A stretch of 64,000 nt of DNA from Flavivirga spongiicola (lineage in GTDB: Bacteria > Bacteroidota > Bacteroidia > Flavobacteriales > Flavobacteriaceae): the NCBI RefSeq assembly GCF_030540825.1, contig NZ_JAUOEO010000001.1, positions 283,001 through 347,000 of the forward strand. The letters run 5' to 3'. Shown in pieces: positions 16,625 to 25,303 of the stretch. The first letter of the stretch is position 1, and every line of letters starts with the position of its first letter. The position numbers and the translations under genes were made by a program. The notes under the pieces were generated by a model. The model worked only from the letters and a program-made list of their open reading frames with translations. It was not told the origin of the DNA and searched no databases.

Positions 16625-19600
16625 TTAAAATGTTAGATTAAGTCCTACTGTGAAAGATTTTGCTGTAGGATAGCCACCCCAATCAAGACCAGGTTGCAAT
16701 GGATTTGCATTACCACCAACACTTGAATTTACCTCTGGATTACTTCCAGAATAGTCAGTAAACGTAAATGGATTTATTGATGAAAAGTAAATTCTTGCTT
16801 TTTCGATTCCAACTTTTTCAGAAATCTTAGAATCTAAGGTATAACCTAGAGTAATGTTTCTAAACCTCAAGAAATCCCCGTCTTCGATAATTCTGCTCGA
16901 CCTGTCATAGAAAGCCCCATTATTTCCAGCTCTTGCAAAGCCTGTACCTGGATTTGAAGGTGATTGCCAACGTCCTTCTACACGCTCAGCCAATGCGTTC
17001 CCAAAACCTCCTTCTAAAGTTGCAAAGAAATAGTTAAAGTTTAAAATATCATGTCCAACAGTACCTTGTAGTAGAGCTGTTAAATCAAAACCTTTATACT
17101 TAAAGGTAGTTGAAAACCCATATGTAAAATCAGGGTTAGGGTTACCTATTACTTTTCTATCATCATTGTCAATCTGCCCATCTCCATTAACATCCTCAAT
17201 TTGATAATCTCCTGGAGTTGTACCACGCCCCGATGTTACATGCGCAGATGCATCAATTTCTGCTTGTGTATCGTAAACGCCTATAATATTCCATCCATAA
17301 AACTCACCCAATGGTCGTCCTACTTCTGTTTTATGATGCTTAGAAATGATTTGCGTTTGGTCTGTACCTAATGAAATGACCTTGTTCTTATTAGTAGAAA
17401 TATTGAATGATGAAGACCATTCTACTTCACCTAGCTTAATATTATTAGCAGAAATTGCAAATTCAAACCCTTTATTTTCAACTTCTCCTAAATTTTGTAG
17501 GGATGAAGTGAAACCCGTTTGAGAAGGCACTGGAACATCTAATAACAACCCATCTGTTGTAGACTTGTAATAATCGGCAATAATTGAAATTTTATTGTTA
17601 AAAAGACCCAAGTCTATACCAATATCAATTTGAGACGTTTCTTCCCAAGAAAGGTTAGCATTAGGTGATGTGTCTGCTGAAAGACCTCCAAGATTTTCAT
17701 AATTAGCAGCATCTAATAAGGCGATACCTCCATAATTACCAATTGAATTATTTCCCGTAATACCCCAACTTGCTCGAAGCTTTAAATCGCTAATGGTTTC
17801 ACTATCTTGTAAAAAGTCTTCTTCACCCATTCTCCATCCCAGTGAAACTGATGGGAAATTACCCCATTTTGAGTTATCACCAAATCTTGATGAACCATCA
17901 CGTCTAAAAGAAGCACTTAATAAATACTTTCCTTTATAGTCATAATTCAACCTACTGATATATGAAATTAAAGACCACTCTTCTTCAAGTGTATCTCCTC
18001 CAGTAATAACATTAGAGCCATTAAATGTTGAAAAATCGTTAGCACTAGCGTTTGTACTTGTTAAAAAACTTGAAAATAACCTTTCTTTTTGGAAAGAATA
18101 TCCAGCCAAAACATCGACATTATGATCTTCACCAAATGTTTTCTTAAAATTAAATGTGTTCTCCGTTATATAATTGAAAATATTACCTTCATCCAATCTT
18201 CCCACTGCTGCAACTGATGCTCTATTTCTTCTGGTACCAATACTTGATGGTCTAAACTTACTTAGCTCACTATCGGAATAATTTAATCCAAAATAAGTTT
18301 TAAAATTTAAATTATCTATTAGTGTAAAATCTAAATAAGTACTTCCAATTACATTAAACCTTCTTTGAACACGTTCTGTTTGAATGGCCATAGCCACAGT
18401 GTTTTCAAATCTAGCTCCATTATTCTGTAACCCCGTTGGTGATTGTCCGAATATGATTTGTTCACTTATAGCGAAAGATCCATCTGGGTTATAAGGCGCA
18501 AAATTTGGGTATGCAAATTGCGTTATAATTACAATACCGTCATCTCCATGATGATTTTCTGACACTTTATTATTAGTAGAATAAGAAGGAGCGATATTTA
18601 CGCCTAATTTAACATTTTTCAAAAAGGAACTTTCTGGATTCTTATAAATATTGGAGGTTAAATTTGTTCTGAAACTATACCTTTTAAAATCTGTACTAAT
18701 AATGATTCCATCTTGGTCAAAATATTCTCCTGACACAGAAAACTTAGTATCCTCATTACCACCTCTTGCTGAAAATTGATAACTACTAATAGGTGCAGTT
18801 ATATATATCTCATCTTGCCAATCAGTATCGGTTAGTCCAAGAGTACCTGCTAAATAAGGTTGATATACATCTGGGACATAATCTGGAGCAAATACGCCTT
18901 GATTTTGAAAATTTTCTGTTTGAAATTCAGCCCATTGATATGCGTTTGCTAAGTCATAGGTGCTAGAAACTTTTTGATACCCAGTATAGGCGTTAAAACT
19001 AAATTGAGTTTTACCCTGTTTTCCTTGTTTTGTAGATACCAAAATAACCCCATTAGATCCTCTTGATCCATAAATTGCAGCAGATGCTGCGTCTTTTAAT
19101 ACCTGAATGGATGCTATATCATTTGGGTTTATATCACTCAAATTAATACTTTCTGCAGGGAAACCGTCAATAACTAATAATGGTGATGTTCCAGCTGTTA
19201 TTGTTCCAACACCTCTCACTTTAATATCTGAAGATACTCCAGGGCTTCCTGTTCCTGCAGAAACCTGAACTCCCGTTACTTGACCTGCTAAAGCTTGATC
19301 AAAACTGGTTACCGGAAGATCTTCTATTTGCTCCGATTTCACTGATGCAATGGCGCCTGTTACTTTTTTACGGGATTGAGCCCCATATCCAACTACCACC
19401 ACTTCATCTAACGCGGCTGTATCTTCTTGTAATGTAATAGCAATATTTGTTTGCCCGTTTACTAAAACCTCTTGTTTTATAAACCCTACGTAAGAAATTA
19501 TAAGTGTCGCATTATCGCTACTTAAATCAATTGAGAATTTACCATCAAAATCAGTTTGTGTTCCGTTAGTGGTTCCTTTTTCAGCAATATTTGCTCCTGG

Positions 19601-20062
19601 CAAAGGCTGCCCATTATTATCATTAACAGTCCCATTAATGGGGTGTTTTTGCTGCTCTCTGACATTAACAGGGGCATCATTTACACGTACTGGTAAAGTA
19701 TTATTATACTCAAGAATAATATGTCTATCGACTACTTTAAATATAATATTAGTGTTCTTTAATAATAATTCTAAAACTGATGATATTTGTTTCTTTTTTA
19801 CTTTTACAGAAACTATTTTTTGATAGTCGACCTCATTATCATTATAGCTAAATTTAAATTCTGTAAGTGATTCTATTTTATCAAACACTTTTTCTAAACT
19901 CACATTTTCAAGATCGAGCGTAATTTTTGTTTTTTGTGCATACGACTCATTGGCTTGAAGCTGGAATAAAGAAGCTATCAGTAAGAGCGTAGTTAGTTTC
20001 ATTTTTAAGTCAAATTTTAATGAAAAAGAAGCGAGCTTCTTTAACTTAAGTACTTTTTTCAT
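16625..20062 (-). CDS. SusC/RagA-like TonB-dependent outer-membrane transporter with STN domain
   Basis: 1145 aa, full length. Residues 1-43 hold an extended Bacteroidota signal sequence (MKLTTLLLIASLFQLQANES... preceded by a basic stretch; ATG at 20002 is an alternative start). An STN domain spans about 45-120, a carboxypeptidase-D-like domain about 140-215, then the TonB box region and plug (VVVVGYGAQSRKKVTGAI, LAGQVTGVQVSAG, VLKDAASAAIYGSRGSNGVI), then a long beta-barrel ending in TVGLNLTF with a terminal aromatic. It imports whatever the paired SusD captures, powered by TonB-ExbBD. The STN domain implies signalling to the FecR protein whose gene lies 258 bp upstream. A hairpin and possible antisense RNA occupy the 5' untranslated region. 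Confidence 0.96.
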   Translation of the reverse strand: MKKVLKLKKLASFSLKFDLKMKLTTLLLIASLFQLQANESYAQKTKITLDLENVSLEKVFDKIESLTEFKFSYNDNEVDYQKIVSVKVKKKQISSVLELLLKNTNIIFKVVDRHIILEYNNTLPVRVNDAPVNVREQQKHPINGTVNDNNGQPLPGANIAEKGTTNGTQTDFDGKFSIDLSSDNATLIISYVGFIKQEVLVNGQTNIAITLQEDTAALDEVVVVGYGAQSRKKVTGAIASVKSEQIEDLPVTSFDQALAGQVTGVQVSAGTGSPGVSSDIKVRGVGTITAGTSPLLVIDGFPAESINLSDINPNDIASIQVLKDAASAAIYGSRGSNGVILVSTKQGKQGKTQFSFNAYTGYQKVSSTYDLANAYQWAEFQTENFQNQGVFAPDYVPDVYQPYLAGTLGLTDTDWQDEIYITAPISSYQFSARGGNEDTKFSVSGEYFDQDGIIISTDFKRYSFRTNLTSNIYKNPESSFLKNVKLGVNIAPSYSTNNKVSENHHGDDGIVIITQFAYPNFAPYNPDGSFAISEQIIFGQSPTGLQNNGARFENTVAMAIQTERVQRRFNVIGSTYLDFTLIDNLNFKTYFGLNYSDSELSKFRPSSIGTRRNRASVAAVGRLDEGNIFNYITENTFNFKKTFGEDHNVDVLAGYSFQKERLFSSFLTSTNASANDFSTFNGSNVITGGDTLEEEWSLISYISRLNYDYKGKYLLSASFRRDGSSRFGDNSKWGNFPSVSLGWRMGEEDFLQDSETISDLKLRASWGITGNNSIGNYGGIALLDAANYENLGGLSADTSPNANLSWEETSQIDIGIDLGLFNNKISIIADYYKSTTDGLLLDVPVPSQTGFTSSLQNLGEVENKGFEFAISANNIKLGEVEWSSSFNISTNKNKVISLGTDQTQIISKHHKTEVGRPLGEFYGWNIIGVYDTQAEIDASAHVTSGRGTTPGDYQIEDVNGDGQIDNDDRKVIGNPNPDFTYGFSTTFKYKGFDLTALLQGTVGHDILNFNYFFATLEGGFGNALAERVEGRWQSPSNPGTGFARAGNNGAFYDRSSRIIEDGDFLRFRNITLGYTLDSKISEKVGIEKARIYFSSINPFTFTDYSGSNPEVNSSVGGNANPLQPGLDWGGYPTAKSFTVGLNLTF

Positions 20063-20145
20063 ATTTTTGTTATGTTTTTAAGTGGTTATTTATATAATCA
20101 CTACAATTATAATCGGAAGGTGTTCGCTGCATCTTCCGTTTTTTT
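20062..20145 (+). ncRNA. candidate antisense small RNA opposite the SusC leader
   Basis: On the plus strand, TATTTTTG at 20062-20069 fits the TAnnTTTG promoter consensus. At 20114-20145 a 9-bp stem (CGGAAGGTG/CATCTTCCG, one wobble, 7-nt loop) is followed by seven T residues, a good rho-independent terminator pointing rightwards although no plus-strand gene is near. The pair would produce about 70 nt antisense to the SusC mRNA leader. Antisense RNAs at this position are known for some Bacteroides SusC genes (DonS type). The promoter match may be chance in AT-rich DNA; no clear -33 element is seen. Confidence 0.4.
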
Positions 20146-20319
20146 GTAATTCTATTTTGGGTTTCCAAAATAGTTAGTTGATCTAATTCTAATAGAATCT
20201 AATCATTCAACTTTTAAATAGTGACTTTTCTAAAACTAAGGCATATATTCTATCATTCAATTAAGATACCCTAGTAAATGATATTGTGTTTTTATTTCAT
20301 AGGCAAATTGTTTTTTTGG

Positions 20320-21471
20320 TTAGTTAATTATTATTTGATTTTTATTGATGGTATAGTCTATATCATTAATTTCTTTTAATATTTTAAACACTTCTTCAAT
20401 TGTTTCAACATCGAAGCTAGTCGTGATTAATTTTTCATCCAATTTCTTATTATTATTTATAATAACTACGTTATAGTGCCTCTCTAGTTTTTTTATGATA
20501 TTTTTAAATGGTATGTGTCGGAAAATAATTTTTCCTTTAATCCAAGCTGTATACATTTCTACGTCAGCTTCTTCAATTGTAATTTCATTTTTACTTTTAC
20601 CCCAATCTGCCTTAAATCCAGGTTTTAATAAGGTTGCGTTCTCAGGGGTATAGGATTCTTTTTTGTTATAAATACTTACCGATCCTTCTACTAATACCGT
20701 ACTAATATCTTCATCTTCCGGATACGAAGAAATATTAAACTTTGTACCCAATACTCTTATGCCTATTTCATTTGCATTAACGATAAATGGATGTTTTATA
20801 TCTTTAGTTACATCAAAATAAGCCTCTCCTCCTTGTACAAATACTTCACGATCTTTACCTTCAATGAATTTAACGGGAAATTTTAGGGACGTACCAGCAT
20901 TAAGATTTACAACAGTTCCGTCTGATAAATGAACCTTAGAACGTTTCCCATAAGGGACTGTTAACGTATTATAAACTAAAGATTCTAAATTATTATCGTT
21001 GTTATATACTAATTGAGTTCCATTTTGAGATCCTACCACATTACCTTGAGCATCGACTATTTTACTAGAACCATCTTCATTTATGATTTCTATATTCCCA
21101 TTTTCTAGTTGTAGCGTAATATTTTCACTTGGAGGAGTCATTTCTAAATCATTTTCAAAAACCCCATGTTGATAGAAGTAGCCTAGCCCCAAAAAAACAA
21201 CTGCCACAGCAGCATATTTCATCACTTTATGAATTTTGAGCTTATAAAATATACGCTTGTCTTGCTTAATTTTTTCCATCAAGGCTTTCTTAACTCCTTT
21301 GCTATCAAACTCGTTCATATTCATATCTAGTGCATAATTTGTCTTTATATAATGATCAAAAAATTGAGCATTATCTTTGATTTTAAGCCAATTTGATAAT
21401 TTTTCCAATTCTTCTTCATTTGCTCCATTTGTCAAAAATTTAACAATTATATTTTCAATTTTTTCATTCAT
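20320..21471 (-). CDS. FecR-family anti-sigma factor
   Basis: 383 aa from the ATG at 21469-21471 (MNEKIENIIVKF), with a second ATG three codons upstream at 21480. The frame stays open to 21612, but that extension overlaps the divergent sigma gene and does not look like FecR, so I reject it. Domains: cytoplasmic helices 1-80 (NEEELEKLSNWLK), TM helix about 84-100 (KYAAVAVVFLGLGYFY), FecR domain (LTVPYGKRSKVHLSDGTVVNLNAGT, GGEAYFDVTKD, VLGTKFNISSYPED) and DUF4974-like C-terminus (IFRHIPFKNIIKKLERHYNVVI). It would relay the state of the STN-containing SusC, 258 bp downstream, to the sigma factor encoded divergently. Confidence 0.93.
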   Translation of the reverse strand: MNEKIENIIVKFLTNGANEEELEKLSNWLKIKDNAQFFDHYIKTNYALDMNMNEFDSKGVKKALMEKIKQDKRIFYKLKIHKVMKYAAVAVVFLGLGYFYQHGVFENDLEMTPPSENITLQLENGNIEIINEDGSSKIVDAQGNVVGSQNGTQLVYNNDNNLESLVYNTLTVPYGKRSKVHLSDGTVVNLNAGTSLKFPVKFIEGKDREVFVQGGEAYFDVTKDIKHPFIVNANEIGIRVLGTKFNISSYPEDEDISTVLVEGSVSIYNKKESYTPENATLLKPGFKADWGKSKNEITIEEADVEMYTAWIKGKIIFRHIPFKNIIKKLERHYNVVIINNNKKLDEKLITTSFDVETIEEVFKILKEINDIDYTINKNQIIIN

Positions 21472-21610
21472 TTGATACATGCTTCTTATATATAAAACGT
21501 TTGCCCTTTTTAATACCCCACGCTTCTTATAAAAATTATTTTTTATCTTTACGCTATCCTTATAATAACTCACACCTCTCAAACTTCTGAAAATCAAGCA
21601 TTCAAATAAC

Positions 21611-22246
21611 ATCGAATTTTTAAAAAAGCTAAAAAAAGGGAATCAAGAGGCTTATAATTACCTTGTTGATATTTACCATCATGAACTTTGCGTATATGCT
21701 GGCAGTCTTTCACGAGATATACACACAGCAGAGGACATTGTTCAAAATGTATTTTTAAAACTTTGGGAGCAACGAGAAAAATTAAATTCGAAATTTTCTA
21801 TTAAAGGCTTTTTATACCGATCTGTTTATAATGAGTTTATTGACCAATATCGAAAAAAAATGGCTCTAACCGTAGTAGAAGAATACTATAATAGCAGATT
21901 GAACACTATTACGGAAGAAGAGGATACAACTGAAATTGCAAATTTAATTACTTTAGTAAAACAAGAAATTCAACACTTACCTCCTAAATGCAAAGAAATG
22001 TTCTTATTAAGTAAACAGGAGGGTTTAACAAATGTAGAAATTGCGCAATATTTGAAAGTTTCTATAAAAGCTGTAGAACGTCAGATGACAAGAGCTTTTT
22101 CTATTATTCGTAAAAAAGTAGGCGAAAAAATGCATACCATTCTGTTTTTACTATTTGGTATGCATCCTAAACAGAATCAATTGATTTCAAAGCATAATAT
22201 TCTTAAACAGAGCTTTACTTCTAGTAATTCTTTTCTTAAAAGTTAA
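21611..22246 (+). CDS. ECF sigma factor, non-canonical start codon
   Basis: The first ATG in frame (21860) would leave only region 4 (LPPKCKEMFLLSKQEGLTNVEIAQYLKVSIKAVERQMTRAF). The frame upstream clearly encodes region 2 of a Bacteroidota ECF sigma: EFLKKLKKGNQEAYNYLVDIY, ELCVYAGSL, AEDIVQNVFLKLWEQREK and GFLYRSVYNEFIDQYRK. In that frame there is no ATG, GTG or TTG back to the stop codon TAA at 21566; only ATC at 21611 or 21593, or CTG at 21587, are possible. I place the start at ATC 21611, where the family normally begins a few residues before the LKKLKKGNQEA segment, giving 211 aa. It is divergent from FecR and SusCD, which is unusual since sigma, FecR and SusC normally share a strand. Confidence 0.82.
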   Translation: MEFLKKLKKGNQEAYNYLVDIYHHELCVYAGSLSRDIHTAEDIVQNVFLKLWEQREKLNSKFSIKGFLYRSVYNEFIDQYRKKMALTVVEEYYNSRLNTITEEEDTTEIANLITLVKQEIQHLPPKCKEMFLLSKQEGLTNVEIAQYLKVSIKAVERQMTRAFSIIRKKVGEKMHTILFLLFGMHPKQNQLISKHNILKQSFTSSNSFLKS

Positions 22247-22300
22247 CTCTCGAATATAGAACTCGCATCTTTATAAATTCATTCAAAATTCAATAGTACC

Positions 22301-22363
22301 AGTTATATTTTAAAATGGGACACAAAAGCAATCTCGTTTTCTGTACCATTTTAAAATATAACT
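22301..22363. terminator. bidirectional terminator-like 18-bp inverted repeat
   Basis: AGTTATATTTTAAAATGG at 22301-22318 is repeated exactly as its reverse complement at 22346-22363, around a 27-nt loop that can itself pair (ACA.AAAA with TTTT.TGT). It lies between two converging genes, the ECF sigma gene and the lactate oxidoreductase gene. Confidence 0.55.
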
Positions 22364-22374
22364 TGTATAACATA

Positions 22375-23526
22375 TTATTTTGTTATTAAATGTTCAGGAA
22401 AATCTTCTATCTTTTCACAGCATATTTGTTCCATGACTTGTTGCAATTGTGTTTTTAAAATAGAGATTGTATGATCCCCCCCTTGGCTACCTAAAGCGGC
22501 AACACCATACATGAAAGAACGCCCCATAAAGGTAAACTCGGCACCACTTGCTAAAGACCTTGCAACGTCCGGGCCAGAACGAATACCACTATCCATCATT
22601 ACTTTTATGTCATTGCTATACTTTTCTGCAATTCTGGTTAAAGGCTTTATTGTAGATTCACCGGCATCTAATTGTCTGCCTCCATGATTTGATACAATAA
22701 TGCCATCTAATCCTAACTGAATAGCTTTTTCAGCATCAATTTCATTAGCGACACCTTTAAGTACCAATTTACCTTTCCACATGTCACGAATAGGCTTTAT
22801 TTTTTCTTCATTTAATCTGCCGGAAAATGTTTGGTCCATAAATTTCCCCAACTGTTTTAAATCTAAATTTTTCGGCATATACGGTTTTAGAATTTCAAAG
22901 CTTGGTTGCCCATGCTTTAGAGTCTGCAAGGCCCAGCTAGGTTTTCCGAGAACTTGCAATATGTTTTTCATTGTCATTTTTGGAGGCATGGCCAATCCGT
23001 TTCTAATATCTCTTGGGCGGTAACCAAAAGTCGGTACGTCGCACAAGATCACTAAAGTATCATAACCTGTTTGTTCACACCTTTTTAAAATATCGTCTCG
23101 TAAACTATTTTCGGCTGGATGATACAATTGAAACCATGCCTTGCCTTCTGTAAGCTCACCAATCGTTTCAATAGAACTGGTTGTTACTGTACTCAATATA
23201 AAGGGTATATTGTGTTTAAAAGCTGCTTTCGCTAATATTTCAGGAGAATTAGGCCACATAAGCCCTTGTAAACCAACAGGAGCTATTCCAAAAGGGGCAT
23301 CATAAACATGACCAAATAATTCTGTTTTCATATCAGATTTGACATGCTTACTTAAATATTCAGGAAGTAATTCTACGTCTCTAATTTCTGCAGTATTCTT
23401 ATAAAGATTTACATCTTCATTGCAACCTCCATCTAGATATTCGAAAGCAAATTTGGGAATTCTTTTCTTTGCCTTTTCCCTTAAATCTTCAATGGATGGA
23501 TATTTATAATTATAATGTAATTTCAT
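22375..23526 (-). CDS. FMN-dependent alpha-hydroxy-acid dehydrogenase, probable L-lactate dehydrogenase
   Basis: 383 aa FMN TIM-barrel enzyme (LldD/glycolate oxidase family). Seen: the phosphate/FMN-binding glycines near PFGIAPVGLQGLMWP, WFQLYHP for substrate and flavin binding, catalytic H281 and R284 in VSNHGGRQLDAG, and DSGIRSGPDVARSLASGA for FMN phosphate. It oxidises a 2-hydroxyacid to the 2-oxoacid. It is last gene of the fucose operon. The fucose oxidative pathway releases L-lactate, so oxidation of L-lactate to pyruvate is the logical job. Family members also include mandelate and glycolate oxidases, which context argues against. Confidence 0.9.
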   Translation of the reverse strand: MKLHYNYKYPSIEDLREKAKKRIPKFAFEYLDGGCNEDVNLYKNTAEIRDVELLPEYLSKHVKSDMKTELFGHVYDAPFGIAPVGLQGLMWPNSPEILAKAAFKHNIPFILSTVTTSSIETIGELTEGKAWFQLYHPAENSLRDDILKRCEQTGYDTLVILCDVPTFGYRPRDIRNGLAMPPKMTMKNILQVLGKPSWALQTLKHGQPSFEILKPYMPKNLDLKQLGKFMDQTFSGRLNEEKIKPIRDMWKGKLVLKGVANEIDAEKAIQLGLDGIIVSNHGGRQLDAGESTIKPLTRIAEKYSNDIKVMMDSGIRSGPDVARSLASGAEFTFMGRSFMYGVAALGSQGGDHTISILKTQLQQVMEQICCEKIEDFPEHLITK

Positions 23527-23544
23527 ATCTTTTAATATTATATT

Positions 23545-23886
23545 CTATGTTAAATTATATATTCTATCCATTAATAGCCATTTTTCACCTGGGTTGGCTA
23601 TTGGTAATGCTTGTTGGTATTTCCACATTAACGTTTCCCATTCTTGTACTTTTTTATTCTCGGCATCCATTTTAGATTTTCTTTCAAAAGAAAAGCCATC
23701 ATCAACTTCCATAATCATAAACAGTCGATTGCCAATACAATAAATTTCTAAGACTTTAATTCCCGAATTTATAATGCTAGTCGTAATCTCTGGCCAAATT
23801 TTTTCATGGTATTTTTTATATTCGGCAATCGATTTTGGGTCATCGACCAAATCTAAAGCAAAACAATGTCTCTTTAATTTTTCCAT
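23545..23886 (-). CDS. L-rhamnose/L-fucose mutarotase (RhaM family, PF05336)
   Basis: 113 aa, the usual size of RhaM-type mutarotases. Characteristic stretches are HCFALDLVDDPKSIAEYKKYHEKIWPEI and NRLFMIMEVDDGFSFE, plus the conserved WETLMWKYQQALP near the C-terminus. It interconverts alpha and beta anomers of a 6-deoxyhexose. Inside a fucose operon the substrate is L-fucose rather than rhamnose. It starts 9 bp after fucP and ends 18 bp before the lactate enzyme. Cytoplasmic, no signal. Confidence 0.9.
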   Translation of the reverse strand: MEKLKRHCFALDLVDDPKSIAEYKKYHEKIWPEITTSIINSGIKVLEIYCIGNRLFMIMEVDDGFSFERKSKMDAENKKVQEWETLMWKYQQALPIANPGEKWLLMDRIYNLT

Positions 23887-23895
23887 TTTTAATGC

Positions 23896-25227
23896 TTAGG
23901 CATGGTGTAAAACATCATCGGTAGCTTCATGTCTTTTATAAACTCTTAATCCGTACCAGGCAATATAAATAAAGCATAGTAGTGGTAAAATGAATGAAAA
24001 ATTAACTTCAGATACGCCCATTATTTTTGTGTCAGCAACACCATTACCACCAGCATCTATAATCATACCTTGTAGCTTTGGCATTAAAGCACCTCCAACA
24101 ATAGCCATTACCAACCCGGCAGAACCTACTTTAGACTGTTCTTCGGTTAGATCTCCTAACGCAATTCCGTATATGGTTGGAAACATCAACGACATAAAGA
24201 ATGAAACTCCTACTAGAGCATATAAGCCTATAACACCCGTTATGTACATAGTACCTATTATTAAAACTATTGATAATACTGCAAAATACATAAGCAGTTT
24301 ACCCGAACTCATAAAACGTAACATGTAAGTTCCAATGGCGCGACCAATAATAAACAAGAAAAATGCTACCATTTGATAGTATCCGGCAGTAACACTATCT
24401 ATACCAATAGCTTCTGCATATTGATAAATGTAAGTCCAACACATAATTTGAGCTCCTACATATAAAATTTGGGCTAAAACGCCAAGAACATATTTAGTGT
24501 TTTTTCCTAAAGTTGCAAAAGTATCACCAATACTAGGCATCCCGCCTTCGTCTTTGGATTGTGGCATTTTGCTCACTAAAAATAAGACAAACACGCCTAT
24601 TAACACGAGTCCTAAAATAACATAAGGATTACGAATTACTAATAAGTCGGAAGTTTTAATTAAAACTTTTGAAGCTTCATCTAAAGCACTAAAATCCTCG
24701 ATATCATCCGATTGCAAATTTTTCAATACAAACTGTTGAGCTACAAATAATCCAGCAATAAGTCCTACCGGATTAAAGGCTTGGGCTAGATTTAAGCGTT
24801 GGGTTGCATTTTCCTTGGCACCCATAGCTAAAATATATGGGTTAGCAGCTGTTTCTAAAAACGCTAATCCAAAAGTTAGAATGTACAGACCTAAACAGAA
24901 AAACATAAAACTTTCAGATTGTGCTGCAGGATAAAATAAAAGTGCTCCTGTAGCATACAATGCCAGACCTATTAAAATACCCACTTTATAAGAATATTTT
25001 CTCATAAACATGGCCGCTGGTAATGCCATACAAAAATAACCACCATAAAATGCCATTTGGACCCAAGCAGCCTGAGAGTTAGATAATTCTAATACTTTTT
25101 TAAAAGCCTGAACCATAGGATCGGTTACAGCATTAGCAAAGCCCCATAAGGCAAATAATGAGGTGACTAGAATAAAAGGAATTAGTACCTTTTTAGATAC
25201 TACTGGCATTTTTTTAATGGTATTCAT
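23896..25227 (-). CDS. fucP: L-fucose:H+ symporter
   Basis: 443 aa MFS protein with 12 predicted helices. It has the FucP pattern: FALWGFANAVTDPMVQAFKKVLELSNSQAAWVQMAFYGGYFCMALPAAMFMRKYSYKVGI early, then FLETAANPYILAMGAKENATQRLNLAQAFNPVG. The acidic and Asn residues in TM1 and TM4 (N in GFANAVTD, E in LETAANP) match the proton-coupled sugar site of E. coli FucP. Surrounding genes all deal with fucose, so L-fucose is the likely substrate. Related NagP/GluP sugar transporters are the main alternative. Confidence 0.92.
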   Translation of the reverse strand: MNTIKKMPVVSKKVLIPFILVTSLFALWGFANAVTDPMVQAFKKVLELSNSQAAWVQMAFYGGYFCMALPAAMFMRKYSYKVGILIGLALYATGALLFYPAAQSESFMFFCLGLYILTFGLAFLETAANPYILAMGAKENATQRLNLAQAFNPVGLIAGLFVAQQFVLKNLQSDDIEDFSALDEASKVLIKTSDLLVIRNPYVILGLVLIGVFVLFLVSKMPQSKDEGGMPSIGDTFATLGKNTKYVLGVLAQILYVGAQIMCWTYIYQYAEAIGIDSVTAGYYQMVAFFLFIIGRAIGTYMLRFMSSGKLLMYFAVLSIVLIIGTMYITGVIGLYALVGVSFFMSLMFPTIYGIALGDLTEEQSKVGSAGLVMAIVGGALMPKLQGMIIDAGGNGVADTKIMGVSEVNFSFILPLLCFIYIAWYGLRVYKRHEATDDVLHHA

Positions 25228-25303
25228 ATAGAACAGTTTTTATTTTAATAATTTTTTAAAATAATCATTTGCGATAGATCTAAGTGTATTTTTTCGACGA
25301 GCG

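Noticed and set aside
20320..21612. FecR frame extended to an ATG at 21612
   Set aside because: The first 47 residues do not resemble FecR and overlap the promoter and start region of the divergent sigma gene. ATG at 21471 (or 21480) gives a normal FecR N-terminus.
23545..23886. Calling the mutarotase rhamnose-specific (rhaM)
   Set aside because: No other rhamnose genes are in the window, while all neighbours act on fucose, so the substrate is left as fucose/6-deoxyhexose.
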